The notes below the pieces were generated by a model that was not told where the DNA came from, searched no databases, and was given only the letters and a program-made list of their open reading frames with translations. This document shows, one piece after another, positions 35,578-45,535 of a DNA stretch of 64,000 nucleotides. The position numbers and the translations under genes were made by a program. The stretch spans positions 1 to 64,000 of the forward strand of contig CABIXF010000012.1 in the NCBI GenBank assembly GCA_902362595.1. Reading direction: 5' to 3'. Each line of letters opens with the position of its first letter. Positions within the stretch are counted from its first letter, which is position 1. Origin of the DNA: Bacteroidaceae bacterium. GTDB lineage: Bacteria > Bacteroidota > Bacteroidia > Bacteroidales > Bacteroidaceae.

Positions 35578-36474
35578 ATGGAAACATTATTGAAGAAGAA
35601 ATTAGGGAGAGAGTCAAGGGACTATCTGGCCATAACCTTTGGCCTGATTTGTTATTCTATTGGCTGGGCGGCCTTCATGCTTCCGTATCAGATTACGACA
35701 GGAGGAGTGACGGGTATCGCTGCCATTATTTATTATGCGACGGGCATTGAAATCCAGGTTTCTTATTTTGTAATCAATGCGGTTTTTCTGGGGTTTGCCT
35801 TGAAAATATTGGGGCCGAAATTCAGTATCAAGACCATTTTTGCCATCTTTATGCTGACCTTCCTGCTCTGGTTTTTCCAGATGATTCTGAAGGATGAAAA
35901 CGGGAACCTGCCGCAGCTGTTGGGACCTGGACAAGACTTCATGGCTTGTGTGATAGGAGCTGGTCTGCTGGGCTTCGGTATCGGTATTGTCTTCTGTAAC
36001 AACGGAAGTACGGGAGGTACGGATATCATTGCATGGATTATTAACAAGTATAAGGACGTTACTTTGGGACGGATGATGATGTATTGTGATATTGTCATCA
36101 TTTCTTCGTGCTACTTTATCTTTCACGACTGGCGCAGGGTTTTGTTCGGCTTCTGTGTCTTGTTTATCATGAGCATCGTGATTGATTATGTCATCAACAG
36201 CACACGCCAGTCTGTACAGTTCCTGATATTTTCCCGCAAGTATGAAGAAATAGCGGAAGGTATTGCTACTAAAATTGATCGGGGAGTTACTTTATTAGAT
36301 GGGAAAGGATGGTATAGTAAGCAGGAAATTAAGGTAGTAGTCGTTTTGGCTAAAAAGAGAGAGTCGCTCGATATTTTCCGTCTGGTAAAAGATATCGACC
36401 CGAATGCGTTTGTGTCACAAAGTAATGTGGTAGGAGTCTATGGGGAAGGCTTCGATAAACTTAAAGTAAAATAA
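35578..36474 (+). CDS. YitT family membrane protein (DUF161/DUF2179)
   Basis: A 298-aa membrane protein of the YitT family. About five or six transmembrane helices cover residues 15-210 (YLAITFGLICYSIGWAAFM, then TTGGVTGIAAIIYYATG with the family's glycine-rich motif, and NNGSTGGTDIIAWIINKY, a second copy of it). A C-terminal soluble DUF2179 domain (TLLDGKGWYSKQEIKVVVVLAKKRE) follows. The function is not established. The start is the ATG at 35578. A TTG two codons upstream would only add two residues. It is flanked by terminators and so is monocistronic. Confidence 0.88.
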   Translation: METLLKKKLGRESRDYLAITFGLICYSIGWAAFMLPYQITTGGVTGIAAIIYYATGIEIQVSYFVINAVFLGFALKILGPKFSIKTIFAIFMLTFLLWFFQMILKDENGNLPQLLGPGQDFMACVIGAGLLGFGIGIVFCNNGSTGGTDIIAWIINKYKDVTLGRMMMYCDIVIISSCYFIFHDWRRVLFGFCVLFIMSIVIDYVINSTRQSVQFLIFSRKYEEIAEGIATKIDRGVTLLDGKGWYSKQEIKVVVVLAKKRESLDIFRLVKDIDPNAFVSQSNVVGVYGEGFDKLKVK

Positions 36475-36506
36475 ACATTTCCCTAAGATAATTAAAATAA
36501 AAGTAG

Positions 36507-36547
36507 GTTTTCCCGTTAAATTTGTTTTATCGGGAAAACTTTTTTTA
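36507..36547 (+). terminator. Terminator of the YitT gene
   Basis: GTTTTCCCG pairs with CGGGAAAAC, followed by a T-run. Confidence 0.85.
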
Positions 36548-36585
36548 TTTTGTACTTTAAAGAATGTGATACTTAAATCTATAGC

Positions 36586-39177
36586 GTGAAAAAAATATTC
36601 AAACTTATTCTGATGGCAATGTCGTTTTTTATCGCTGCTTTCGGAAATCATGTAGAGGGGAAAAATTTATCTCAGATTCGTCAGTTGCATACGGGCTGGG
36701 AGTTTTCAATGTACGGCAGTCACGAATGGTTGTCTGCCGAAGTCCCGGGTACGGTTCATCAGGATTTGCTGGCTCATGACAAATTGCCCGATCCTTTTTA
36801 TGGCATGAATGAGGAGAAAATACAGTGGGTGGAAAAAGAAGACTGGCTGTATCGGACGTCGTTTGTGGTGAGTGAGGAAGAGATGAGTGCAGAAGGTACG
36901 TTTCTGGTATTTGAAGGATTGGATACTTATGCGGACGTTTTTTTAAACGGTGCGTTGTTGCTGAAGGCAGACAATATGTTTGTCGGTTATCGGGTTCCTG
37001 TCAAATCCGTATTGAAAAAGGGTGAAAACAAACTGGTGATACGTTTCCGTTCACCCATTTGGGAGGCGATGCCCCAATGGGAAAGTAACGGATTCGATTA
37101 TCCGGCAGACAACGACCATTTCCCACAGAAGTTAAGTGTGTTTACCCGTAAAGCTCCCTATTCTTATGGCTGGGATTGGGGAATCCGTATGGTGACTTGC
37201 GGAATCTGGCGTCCTGTGTATCTGGAGTTTGTCAATAAGGCGGTGGTAGAGGATTATTTTGTGCATCAGACCTCGGTCAGTGCAGTCCGTGCAGAGGTAG
37301 ACAATCAGATAGAGATAAATAATATAGGCAATGACAGGCAGCAGGCTTTGGTCCGCGTCACTTACCGCTATCCTGGAGAAACAGATAAAAGCGTTGAAAA
37401 GAAGGTAGAGCTACAGCCAGGACAGAATAACGTATCGCTTCCTTTGTCGGTAGAATCCCCGCATCTTTGGATGCCCAACGGCTGGGGAGAGCCTGCGTTG
37501 TATGAGTTTGAAGCGTCGGTGTGGGTCGACGGACAACAGGTTTCGCAGAAAAGTCATCAGATAGGGTTCCGGCAGGTACGTGTGGTACAAGAGAAGGACA
37601 AAGAAGGAATGAGTTTCTATTTTGAGGTGAACGGCGTTCCGATGTTTGCCAAAGGTACCAACCTGATTCCTTCCGATGCCTTGCTTCCGCGGGTGACTCG
37701 TGCCCGTTATGCGCGTTTGTTGGAAGATGCACAAATCTCTCACATGAATATGATACGTGTGTGGGGAGGAGGCATTTATGAAGATGATGCCTTCTTTGAA
37801 GAGGCCGATAAGCGGGGAATCCTCATCTGGCAGGATTTTATGTTTGCTTGTACCACGTATCCGCACGATTCGGCTTTCCTGCATCGGGTATCGGAAGAAG
37901 CCGAATACAATATCAAACGGTTGCGGAATCATGCCTCATTGGCTATGTGGTGTGGCAACAATGAGATTTATGAAGGCTTGCGTTATTGGGGCTGGAAAGA
38001 AAAATATACACCGGAAGTCTATCAGCAGATGCTGGAGGGATACGATGTGCTTTTCCGCCACCTTCTTCCGGCAAAGGTGAAAGAGCTGGACCCGGGACGA
38101 TTCTATCTGGAGGGTTCTCCCTATGAAGCCAACTGGGGAAGACCGGAAAGCTGGAAGATAGCCGACAGCCACAACTGGGGCACTTGGTATGGCCAGAAAC
38201 CTTTCGAGAGCCTGGATGCGGAAATTCCCCGGTTTATGAGCGAATATGGGTTTCAGGCCTTCCCGGAAATGAAGACCATCCGTACGTTTGCTTCTCCGGA
38301 AGACTATGAGCTGGAATCGCCGGTGATGAACGCACATCAGAAGAGTACCATCGGGAATGCCTTGATAAAAAAGACGATGGCCCTCTATTATCCGGTACCG
38401 GAGAAGTTTGAGGACTTGGTGTATATGGGACTTGTCTTGCAAGGGCAGGGTATGCGTCATGGCATGGAAGCGCATCGGCGGAATCGCCCGTATTGTATGG
38501 GGAGTTTGCCTTGGCAGTTGAATGATAGCTGGCCGGTGGTTTCCTGGTCGGCTATCGACTATTACGGTAACTGGAAAGCCATGCAGTACCAGACCCGACG
38601 AGCTTTTGCTCCTGTGTTGGTGAATGCCATTCGGGAAGGCGAAAAATTGCGCGTGTACGTGTTGTCCGATTGCCTGAAGGCAGAAAAAGTGACCTTGCAA
38701 CTGGAATGGACTGACTTCCAGGGAAAGATACATCGTCGGCAACAGGTAGAGGGAATGTTGCCGGTCAATGCTTCGGAAGTCTTTTATGAGGAAGACTGGC
38801 AGAAGGCTTTTGCAGCCTGTGATACGACGGCTTCCTACTTGCGCATGACATTAAAGGGAAAACAAAGCCGGAAAGTGCTTTCGGACGAAGTGTATTATCC
38901 GGTATATCCTAAGTATCAGCATCTGCCACAAGCCAAGATTTCTTGTAAGAAAGTCCTGAAGGATGGAACTTGCGAACTGACGTTGAAGTCCAGCCAACTG
39001 GCCCGTGATGTATTTATAGAAATACCGGTGCAAGGAGTACGTTTTTCAGATAATTTCTTTGACCTGTTGCCGGGAGTGACCAAGAAAGTGACGGTAACTT
39101 CAGCCGATGGAAGTCCCGTGGAAGATTTTACGGTGGAAATACATCAGCTGAGTGACATTGCAAATTCTAATTATTAA
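36586..39177 (+). CDS. Beta-mannosidase, glycoside hydrolase family 2
   Basis: An exo-beta-mannosidase of 863 aa with a signal peptide, resembling the characterised Bacteroides enzyme BtMan2A. The acid/base Glu is E460 in WCGNNEIYEG and the nucleophile is E553 in FMSEYGFQAFPE, both near the positions known for BtMan2A. The N-terminal domain includes PGTVHQDLLAHDKLPDPFYG, typical of beta-mannosidases. The start codon is GTG. The following GH20 gene begins 16 bp later, so the two form an operon suited to breaking Man-beta-1,4-GlcNAc units, as in N-glycan cores. Confidence 0.92.
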   Translation: MKKIFKLILMAMSFFIAAFGNHVEGKNLSQIRQLHTGWEFSMYGSHEWLSAEVPGTVHQDLLAHDKLPDPFYGMNEEKIQWVEKEDWLYRTSFVVSEEEMSAEGTFLVFEGLDTYADVFLNGALLLKADNMFVGYRVPVKSVLKKGENKLVIRFRSPIWEAMPQWESNGFDYPADNDHFPQKLSVFTRKAPYSYGWDWGIRMVTCGIWRPVYLEFVNKAVVEDYFVHQTSVSAVRAEVDNQIEINNIGNDRQQALVRVTYRYPGETDKSVEKKVELQPGQNNVSLPLSVESPHLWMPNGWGEPALYEFEASVWVDGQQVSQKSHQIGFRQVRVVQEKDKEGMSFYFEVNGVPMFAKGTNLIPSDALLPRVTRARYARLLEDAQISHMNMIRVWGGGIYEDDAFFEEADKRGILIWQDFMFACTTYPHDSAFLHRVSEEAEYNIKRLRNHASLAMWCGNNEIYEGLRYWGWKEKYTPEVYQQMLEGYDVLFRHLLPAKVKELDPGRFYLEGSPYEANWGRPESWKIADSHNWGTWYGQKPFESLDAEIPRFMSEYGFQAFPEMKTIRTFASPEDYELESPVMNAHQKSTIGNALIKKTMALYYPVPEKFEDLVYMGLVLQGQGMRHGMEAHRRNRPYCMGSLPWQLNDSWPVVSWSAIDYYGNWKAMQYQTRRAFAPVLVNAIREGEKLRVYVLSDCLKAEKVTLQLEWTDFQGKIHRRQQVEGMLPVNASEVFYEEDWQKAFAACDTTASYLRMTLKGKQSRKVLSDEVYYPVYPKYQHLPQAKISCKKVLKDGTCELTLKSSQLARDVFIEIPVQGVRFSDNFFDLLPGVTKKVTVTSADGSPVEDFTVEIHQLSDIANSNY

Positions 39178-39193
39178 CCTTTATATTATCAAC

Positions 39194-41530
39194 ATGAGAC
39201 CATTTTCAAAAATGAATTGCTTGGGGTTGGCATTCGCAGGAATGCTGGCGACCTCGTGTACGGATAGTCCGACCGCTGTGGCAGACTATCAGATTGTGCC
39301 GATGCCATTGGAAATCACGGCGGCATCACAAGGCTCGTTTCTGCTGAAAAGTGGAGAAACGATTTACTATACTGCCGGAAATGAAAAGATGAAGAAGAAT
39401 GCCGAATTCCTGGCTACTTTCATCAAGGAACAGACGGGCATTACACTGAAAACACAAGAAGGTGATAAAGAGGAGGGTATTGTGCTGAAACTGGGGTTGG
39501 AAGCCAATTCTCCGGAAGCTTATCAGCTGACCGTAGACGGCAAGAAGGTGGTGATTACTGCTCCTTCGGAAGCCGGTGTGTTCTATGGCATCCAGACTTT
39601 GCGTAAGTCTGTGTCTGTGCACGAAGGAGGGGGCGCCATTGAATTGCCCGCCGTAGAAATCAACGACAGTCCGCGCTTCAGTTATCGTGGAATGATGCTC
39701 GACGTAGGCCGTCACATGTTTACCGTGGATGAGATTAAGACGTACATCGACATGCTGGCGTTGCATAACATCAACCGCTTCCACTGGCACCTTTCAGAAG
39801 ACCAGGGATGGCGTATTGAAATCAAGAAATATCCGAAGCTGACCGAAATCGGTTCCAAGCGTAGTGAAACGGTTATCGGACGCAACTCGGGCGAATACGA
39901 CGGAAAACCTTACGGCGGTTTCTATACCCAGGAACAGGCCAAGGAAATTGTGGCATACGCAGCAGAACGTTACATTACGGTAATACCGGAAATCGACATG
40001 CCGGGACACATGCAGGCAGCTTTGGCAGCTTATCCGGAACTGGGATGTACAGGTGGTCCGTATGAAGTATGGCGTATGTGGGGTATCTCCGACAATGTGC
40101 TTTGTGCCGGAAACGACAAGACCATCCAGTTTATCAAGGATGTGTTGGCTGAGATTATCGACATCTTCCCTTCTAAATATATTCATGTAGGTGGCGACGA
40201 ATGCCCGAAAGTGAAGTGGGAGACTTGTCCGAAGTGTCAGGCCCGTATCAAGGCTTTGGGTATCAAGGGCGACAGCAAGCATTCAAAGGAAGAATATTTG
40301 CAGAGCTATGTGATTCATGAAGCGGAGAAGTTCCTCACCGAGCATGGACGGAACATGATTGGATGGGATGAAATCCTGGAAGGTGGACTGGCTCCGAATG
40401 CCACAGTCATGTCTTGGAGAGGTGAAGCGGGAGGCATTGAAGCAGCCCGTCAGCAACACAATGTCATCATGACGCCGAATACTTACCTGTATTTCGACTA
40501 TTATCAGGCAAAGGATACCGACAATGAACCGCTGGCCATCGGTGGTTATCTGCCGATTGAAAGAGTGTACAGCTACGAACCGATGCCTGCTGCGCTTTCT
40601 CCGGAAGAACAGAAATACATCACGGGTGTGCAAGCCAATCTGTGGACTGAATACATTCCTACACTTGCACAGGCTCAGTACATGGTATTGCCGCGTATGG
40701 CAGCCCTTTGCGAAACCCAGTGGAGTGCTCCTGAAAAGAAGAAAGATTATCAGGGATTCCTGAAACGTACGGCTCGTTTGACCAAGATTTATCAGCTGAA
40801 GGGATGGAACTATGCGACTCATATCTTTGATGTGGACGTGAATATTGTGCCGAATCCGGAAACCGGTAAACTGGATGTCAGTGCCGCTACGATTGATGAG
40901 GCTCCGATATACTATACACTCGACGGAACCGAACCGACGGCTTCTTCTACCAAGTTTGAAGGTAAATTGAGTATTGATGCAGCTTGTGTATTGCGCATGA
41001 TGGCCGTGCGTCCGGAAGGCAATTCCTGTGTGACGCTCGACAGCATCTCGTTCAGCAAGTCTACTGCAAAACCGATTACGATGCTGCAGCCCATCAACAA
41101 GCCCTATGAGTTCAAGGGAGCGGTGACGTTGGTAGACGGTATGACCGGTAACCGGAACTACAAGACCGGCCGCTGGATTGCGTTCTACAAGAACGATATG
41201 GAAGCCGTCATCGATTTGAAGGAAGCTACGGAAATCAGTTCCATGACCCTGCGTACTTGTGTGGAAAAAGGCGACTGGATTTTCGATGCCAGAGGTATTA
41301 CGGTGGAGGTGTCTGATGACAACAAGACCTTCAAGAAAGTGGCTTCGGAAACTTACCCGGCCATGACCGAGAAGGATGCCAACCAGATTTATACGCATAC
41401 GCTGAAGTTTACACCGGTAAAGGCCCGCTATGTGAAAGTGACTGCTTTGTCTGAAAAGAATATTCCGGCATGGCATGGAGGAAAAGGCAACCCGGGTTAT
41501 CTGTTTGTGGATGAAATCGTATTGAACTAA
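39194..41530 (+). CDS. Beta-N-acetylhexosaminidase, glycoside hydrolase family 20
   Basis: A 778-aa lipoprotein that removes terminal GlcNAc/GalNAc. The signal ends LAFAGMLATSC, so it is probably anchored in the outer or inner membrane. The GH20b N-terminal domain precedes the barrel, which contains GMMLDVGRHMFTVDEIK, HWHLSEDQGWRIE and the catalytic Asp335-Glu336 pair in HVGGDECPK (substrate-assisted mechanism). A C-terminal discoidin-like domain follows (ARYVKVTALSEKN). An in-frame ATG 42 nt earlier was rejected because it precedes the signal peptide and overlaps the mannosidase gene. Confidence 0.93.
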   Translation: MRPFSKMNCLGLAFAGMLATSCTDSPTAVADYQIVPMPLEITAASQGSFLLKSGETIYYTAGNEKMKKNAEFLATFIKEQTGITLKTQEGDKEEGIVLKLGLEANSPEAYQLTVDGKKVVITAPSEAGVFYGIQTLRKSVSVHEGGGAIELPAVEINDSPRFSYRGMMLDVGRHMFTVDEIKTYIDMLALHNINRFHWHLSEDQGWRIEIKKYPKLTEIGSKRSETVIGRNSGEYDGKPYGGFYTQEQAKEIVAYAAERYITVIPEIDMPGHMQAALAAYPELGCTGGPYEVWRMWGISDNVLCAGNDKTIQFIKDVLAEIIDIFPSKYIHVGGDECPKVKWETCPKCQARIKALGIKGDSKHSKEEYLQSYVIHEAEKFLTEHGRNMIGWDEILEGGLAPNATVMSWRGEAGGIEAARQQHNVIMTPNTYLYFDYYQAKDTDNEPLAIGGYLPIERVYSYEPMPAALSPEEQKYITGVQANLWTEYIPTLAQAQYMVLPRMAALCETQWSAPEKKKDYQGFLKRTARLTKIYQLKGWNYATHIFDVDVNIVPNPETGKLDVSAATIDEAPIYYTLDGTEPTASSTKFEGKLSIDAACVLRMMAVRPEGNSCVTLDSISFSKSTAKPITMLQPINKPYEFKGAVTLVDGMTGNRNYKTGRWIAFYKNDMEAVIDLKEATEISSMTLRTCVEKGDWIFDARGITVEVSDDNKTFKKVASETYPAMTEKDANQIYTHTLKFTPVKARYVKVTALSEKNIPAWHGGKGNPGYLFVDEIVLN

Positions 41531-41553
41531 ACCTACAGTTCTTTTATAACGAT

Positions 41554-41592
41554 AAAGGTCTGGCTTCCCGTATGGGGAGTCGGACCTTTTTT
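41554..41592 (+). terminator. Terminator of the mannosidase-GH20 operon
   Basis: AAAGGTCTGGCTTCCC and GGGAGTCGGACCTTT pair with wobbles, followed by a T-run. Confidence 0.85.
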
Positions 41593-41613
41593 ATGCAATT
41601 TTTGAAAGGAGCA

Positions 41614-41645
41614 TTTGAATTGTCGGCCGACGATATGTATCTTTG
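41614..41645 (+). promoter_or_regulatory. Full -33/-7 promoter of rdgB
   Basis: TTTG at 41614-41617 and TATCTTTG at 41638-41645 with a 20-bp spacer form the best match in the window to the Bacteroides primary sigma consensus. Confidence 0.78.
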
Positions 41646-41680
41646 TACCTGTAAATGTGATTATTTAGAACAACTGCATG

Positions 41681-42265
41681 ATGAAAAAGAAGTTGGTTTT
41701 TGCCACGAACAATGCCCATAAGCTGGATGAAATATGTGCCATATTGGGTGAGAAAGTAGATATCTTGAGTTTGAAGGACATCCATTGCGAGGCAGATATT
41801 CCTGAAACGGCAGACACCTTGGAGGGAAATGCGGCACTCAAGGCGGAGTATATTTATCAGCACTACGGTCTGGATTGCTTTGCAGACGATACGGGTCTGG
41901 AAGTAGAGGCGTTGAACGGAGCACCCGGTGTGTATTCGGCACGCTATGCGGGCGGTGAAGGACACGATTCGGAGGCCAACATGAAGAAGTTGCTGACCGA
42001 ACTGGAAGGAAAAGACAACCGGAAGGCACAGTTCCGTACGGCCATCTGCCTGATAGAAGGCGGACAGTCGCACCTGTTTGAAGGAATCGTGAGAGGTGAA
42101 ATCATCCGGGAGAAACGGGGAGCCTCAGGCTTTGGGTACGATCCGGTGTTCATGCCCGAAGGCTATACCGAGACCTTTGCCGAGATGGGAGCAGAAGAAA
42201 AGAATAAAATCAGCCATCGGGCAAGAGCCGTACAGCATTTGTGTGAATACCTGAACCGGGAGTAA
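41681..42265 (+). CDS. rdgB: Non-canonical purine NTP pyrophosphatase (RdgB/HAM1)
   Basis: Hydrolyses ITP, dITP and XTP to keep deaminated purines out of nucleic acids. The 194-aa product shows [12 protein letters not shown] at the N-terminus, [24 protein letters not shown] in the middle and [10 protein letters not shown] with KISHRARA near the end, all core family motifs. Two adjacent ATG codons (41678 and 41681) are possible starts. It is monocistronic, with a strong promoter and a terminator downstream. Confidence 0.95.
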   Translation: MKKKLVFATNNAHKLDEICAILGEKVDILSLKDIHCEADIPETADTLEGNAALKAEYIYQHYGLDCFADDTGLEVEALNGAPGVYSARYAGGEGHDSEANMKKLLTELEGKDNRKAQFRTAICLIEGGQSHLFEGIVRGEIIREKRGASGFGYDPVFMPEGYTETFAEMGAEEKNKISHRARAVQHLCEYLNRE

Positions 42266-42275
42266 CTGTATAATG

Positions 42276-42325
42276 AAGGTTGTGGACTTTTTCTACAGGT
42301 GTGTAGTCTTTCCACGACCTTTTTT
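42276..42325 (+). terminator. Terminator of rdgB
   Basis: AAGGTTGTGGA pairs with TCCACGACCTT across a 24-nt loop, followed by a T-run. Confidence 0.75.
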
Positions 42326-42443
42326 CGTAAGATAATATCTTAATTCGTTTATTATTAAAGTCTTATAAAATTAGGATTAAATAAAGGCATTTTGGCGTAT
42401 ATTTTGTTTACGGCTTTTTATAACAATAAACAATGAGCGTCAA

Positions 42444-45400
42444 ATGCAAAAAATCAGATTTTTAGTTTTATTGTTGTTGTGTGTGGCGTTTCAGCAAGCT
42501 TTTGCACAACAGCGTATTCTTAGTGGGGTGATAACTTCTGCGGAAGATCACGAACCACTTATCGGAGCCACCATATCTGTACAAGGGAATGAAGCCCATG
42601 GAGTGGTGACGGATATCGAAGGAAAATACAGGCTGGAAGTGGGACCCAATGATAAAATTTTGGTAGTGGCCTATTTGGGTATGAAAACTCAGCTGATAAA
42701 GGTTCCCAAAAAGGAACGTTTGAATATCGTGCTTCAGCCTGAAACCATGAACCTGGACGAAGTGGTGGTGACAGGTTACGGAAACTTTACCCGCTCTTCT
42801 TTCACGGGTTCTGCCAATACGTTGAGAGGGGATATGATGAAGGATATTCCGGTAATGAGTGTGGAGCAGAAACTGCAGGGAATGACGACTGGAGTTTCGA
42901 TTAGCAGCAGTTCCGGACAGCCGGGAGCCAACCAGAGTATCCGTATCCGTGGTATGGGTTCTTTTAATGCTTCTCAGGAACCGTTGTTTGTTATTGATGG
43001 GGTGCCGGTCACTTCCGGTAGCTTGAGTGCAGGAGGGGCCGATGCAGCCTATATGAACAACTCCAAAACCAACATCATGAGTACGCTGAACCCGGCAGAT
43101 ATCGAAAATATTACGATTATCAAGGATGCGGCAGCCGCTTCTTTGTATGGTTCGCGGGCAGCCAATGGGGTGATTTTGATTACCACGAAGAAAGGAAAGG
43201 CGGGAAAAGCACAGGTTTCTTTCAACATGTCGGGTGGTTTCTCTAATGCGGCAGTCAATTTCCGGCCTACGTTGAATGGCGATCAGCGCCGGGAATTGTT
43301 GTACGAAGGCTTATTGAACTATGCAATGGATGAACAGATGGCCGACCTTGCTGGATATGCCAATGGGGAAATTGACAAATATGCCTCTGTGCCTTCCATG
43401 GGATATACCAACTGGCGGAAAGAATTGCTCCGTACAGCCATCCAGCAGGATTACGAAGCTTCTGTGTCAGGAGGAAACGAGAAAACGACTTTTTATGCTT
43501 CCTTGGGCTACAACAGTCAGGAGGGCTTGGCCAAAAACTCCAGCTTGGACCGTTATTCGGCTCGTCTGAACATGACGCAGAAAGTGGGACGTTACGGCGA
43601 GGTAGGTGCCAATATGATGTTCACACAGATGAACCAGGAGATGAACGAGGAACGTGGATCTTCCATCAATCCGTATTTGTGTGTGGCGATGACCATGACG
43701 CCTTCTATGCTGGTACGCGATGAGGCAGGTAATTATGTAGGGGCTTACGACGGCACGCAGTTGAATCCGCTTCGTGATATCCTGACCGATTACAATCGTA
43801 CCCGGATGACCCGTATGTTTTCTACCGGATATGCGGCTGTAGAGCCGATAAAGGGTTTGAAGATAAAGGAAACACTGAGTTACGACTATACCATTCAGAA
43901 AGACTCCCGCTATTATAATCCTCTGAGTTCGGCCGGACCAAAGAGTGGGTCGGATGCACAGTCTTCCAAAGGATTCATTGAATACGGAAAGTTGATTTCT
44001 TCTACTTCCGTGAATTATGTTAAGACGTTTGCACAGAAACATCATCTGGATGTGCTGGCTGCGTATGAATTGGAGAGTTACCAGACGGATAAGGCCTCAG
44101 GAGAACGTTCTAAAATTCCTTTGTATTCTGGACTTACGGAACCGGATAATGCGGCCGTACTGAACAGTTTCGTATCTTCTACACAGGATTACCGTATGTT
44201 GTCGTACATCTCTCGTTTGAATTATGATTATGACGACCGCTATTACGTGGCAGGCAGTTTCCGTCGTGACGGTAGCTCTCGTCTGTCTCCCGACAACCGT
44301 TGGGGAAACTTCTGGTCGGTATCCGGTATGTGGCATGTCACCAACGAGGCGTTTATGCAGCCCATCAAACATATTCTGAGCGATTTGAAGGTCCGTGCTT
44401 CTTACGGTGTAAATGGTAACCAGCCGAACTCGCTGTATGGCTATATGGGATTGTATGCCTTTGGACAGAGTTATATGGGAGGCTCCGGGTCGTATGAATC
44501 TTCCATTCCTAATTCTAATCTGGGATGGGAAAAGAACTATAACCTGAACGTAGGATTGGATTTGTCGTTTATCAACCGTATTTTCCTGACGGTAGAGTAT
44601 TATAACCGTGATACGAAAGATTTGCTGTACAGCCTTCCTATCAGTGCGACTACCGGATTCACGAATTACTTGAGCAATATCGGACAGTTGAACAACAAGG
44701 GTGTGGAACTGGAACTCCGTACCATCAACATTGCCAACGATAATTTTAACTGGACGACAGTGTTGAACCTGAGCCACAATAAGAATAAGATTGTATCACT
44801 CAACGGACAGTTGGACCAGTCGATAGAAGGTACTTGGTTCATTCACAAAGTGGGACTGCCGTATTACAGTTTCTATGTGAAAGAGTATGCAGGAGTGAAT
44901 CCGGAAAACGGAAAGGCTATGTATTATCGGAATCAGGAAATACCGCAGGAAGACGGGTCGGTAGTTGTGGACCGCAGTCTGACGGAAGATCCGGGCGAAG
45001 CACAGGCCATTCCCTACAAGTCGGTCAATCCGAAAGTGTCAGGAGGTTTGACGAATATGTTGAACTACAAATGGTTGGATTTGAGTTTCACACTGACTTA
45101 TTCGTTAGGTGGATACTCGTTTGATAAAACCGGAACTTATATTGAGAACGGAACGGATAAAATATATACCTCGAAGTACAATCTTCCGGTGTATGCCCTC
45201 GACCGCTGGCAGGAACCGGGAGACGTGACCGACGTGCCACGCTTTGTCTACGGAGAAGCAGCTGGGCCTCAGAATTCTTCACGTTACATTCATAGTACCA
45301 ATCACTTGCGCTTGAAGAACCTGACACTTGGCTTTACCCTTCCTTCCGCGTGGACACACAAGGCGATGATAGACAAGGCCCGTATCTATTTCTCAGGCAG

Positions 45401-45521
45401 TAATTTGCTGACTTGGGCCAAATGGAAACAGTATGATCCGGAAACACCGGTCAACGGAGAAGTGTTCTGTGAAGCACCTCCTATGCGGACATTTAATTTC
45501 GGCATACAAATCACATTTTAA
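42444..45521 (+). CDS. SusC/RagA family TonB-linked outer membrane transporter
   Basis: The TonB-dependent channel of a SusCD nutrient importer, 1025 aa. A signal peptide is followed by a carboxypeptidase-like N-terminal domain (SGVITSAEDHEPLIGATISVQG), the TonB box region (LDEVVVTGYG), the plug (GVSISSSSGQPGANQSIRIRGMGS and the SusC signature) and a beta-barrel ending in MRTFNFGIQITF, with the terminal aromatic typical of barrel proteins. The length is normal. No anti-sigma interaction domain is present at the N-terminus. The partner susD begins 14 bp downstream. The substrate is not indicated. Confidence 0.95.
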   Translation: MQKIRFLVLLLLCVAFQQAFAQQRILSGVITSAEDHEPLIGATISVQGNEAHGVVTDIEGKYRLEVGPNDKILVVAYLGMKTQLIKVPKKERLNIVLQPETMNLDEVVVTGYGNFTRSSFTGSANTLRGDMMKDIPVMSVEQKLQGMTTGVSISSSSGQPGANQSIRIRGMGSFNASQEPLFVIDGVPVTSGSLSAGGADAAYMNNSKTNIMSTLNPADIENITIIKDAAAASLYGSRAANGVILITTKKGKAGKAQVSFNMSGGFSNAAVNFRPTLNGDQRRELLYEGLLNYAMDEQMADLAGYANGEIDKYASVPSMGYTNWRKELLRTAIQQDYEASVSGGNEKTTFYASLGYNSQEGLAKNSSLDRYSARLNMTQKVGRYGEVGANMMFTQMNQEMNEERGSSINPYLCVAMTMTPSMLVRDEAGNYVGAYDGTQLNPLRDILTDYNRTRMTRMFSTGYAAVEPIKGLKIKETLSYDYTIQKDSRYYNPLSSAGPKSGSDAQSSKGFIEYGKLISSTSVNYVKTFAQKHHLDVLAAYELESYQTDKASGERSKIPLYSGLTEPDNAAVLNSFVSSTQDYRMLSYISRLNYDYDDRYYVAGSFRRDGSSRLSPDNRWGNFWSVSGMWHVTNEAFMQPIKHILSDLKVRASYGVNGNQPNSLYGYMGLYAFGQSYMGGSGSYESSIPNSNLGWEKNYNLNVGLDLSFINRIFLTVEYYNRDTKDLLYSLPISATTGFTNYLSNIGQLNNKGVELELRTINIANDNFNWTTVLNLSHNKNKIVSLNGQLDQSIEGTWFIHKVGLPYYSFYVKEYAGVNPENGKAMYYRNQEIPQEDGSVVVDRSLTEDPGEAQAIPYKSVNPKVSGGLTNMLNYKWLDLSFTLTYSLGGYSFDKTGTYIENGTDKIYTSKYNLPVYALDRWQEPGDVTDVPRFVYGEAAGPQNSSRYIHSTNHLRLKNLTLGFTLPSAWTHKAMIDKARIYFSGSNLLTWAKWKQYDPETPVNGEVFCEAPPMRTFNFGIQITF

Positions 45522-45535
45522 AAAGTAAATTAGTC

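Noticed and set aside
41678..41680. Earlier ATG for rdgB
   Set aside because: It adds one Met. Either is possible, and the second matches the usual N-terminus of the family.
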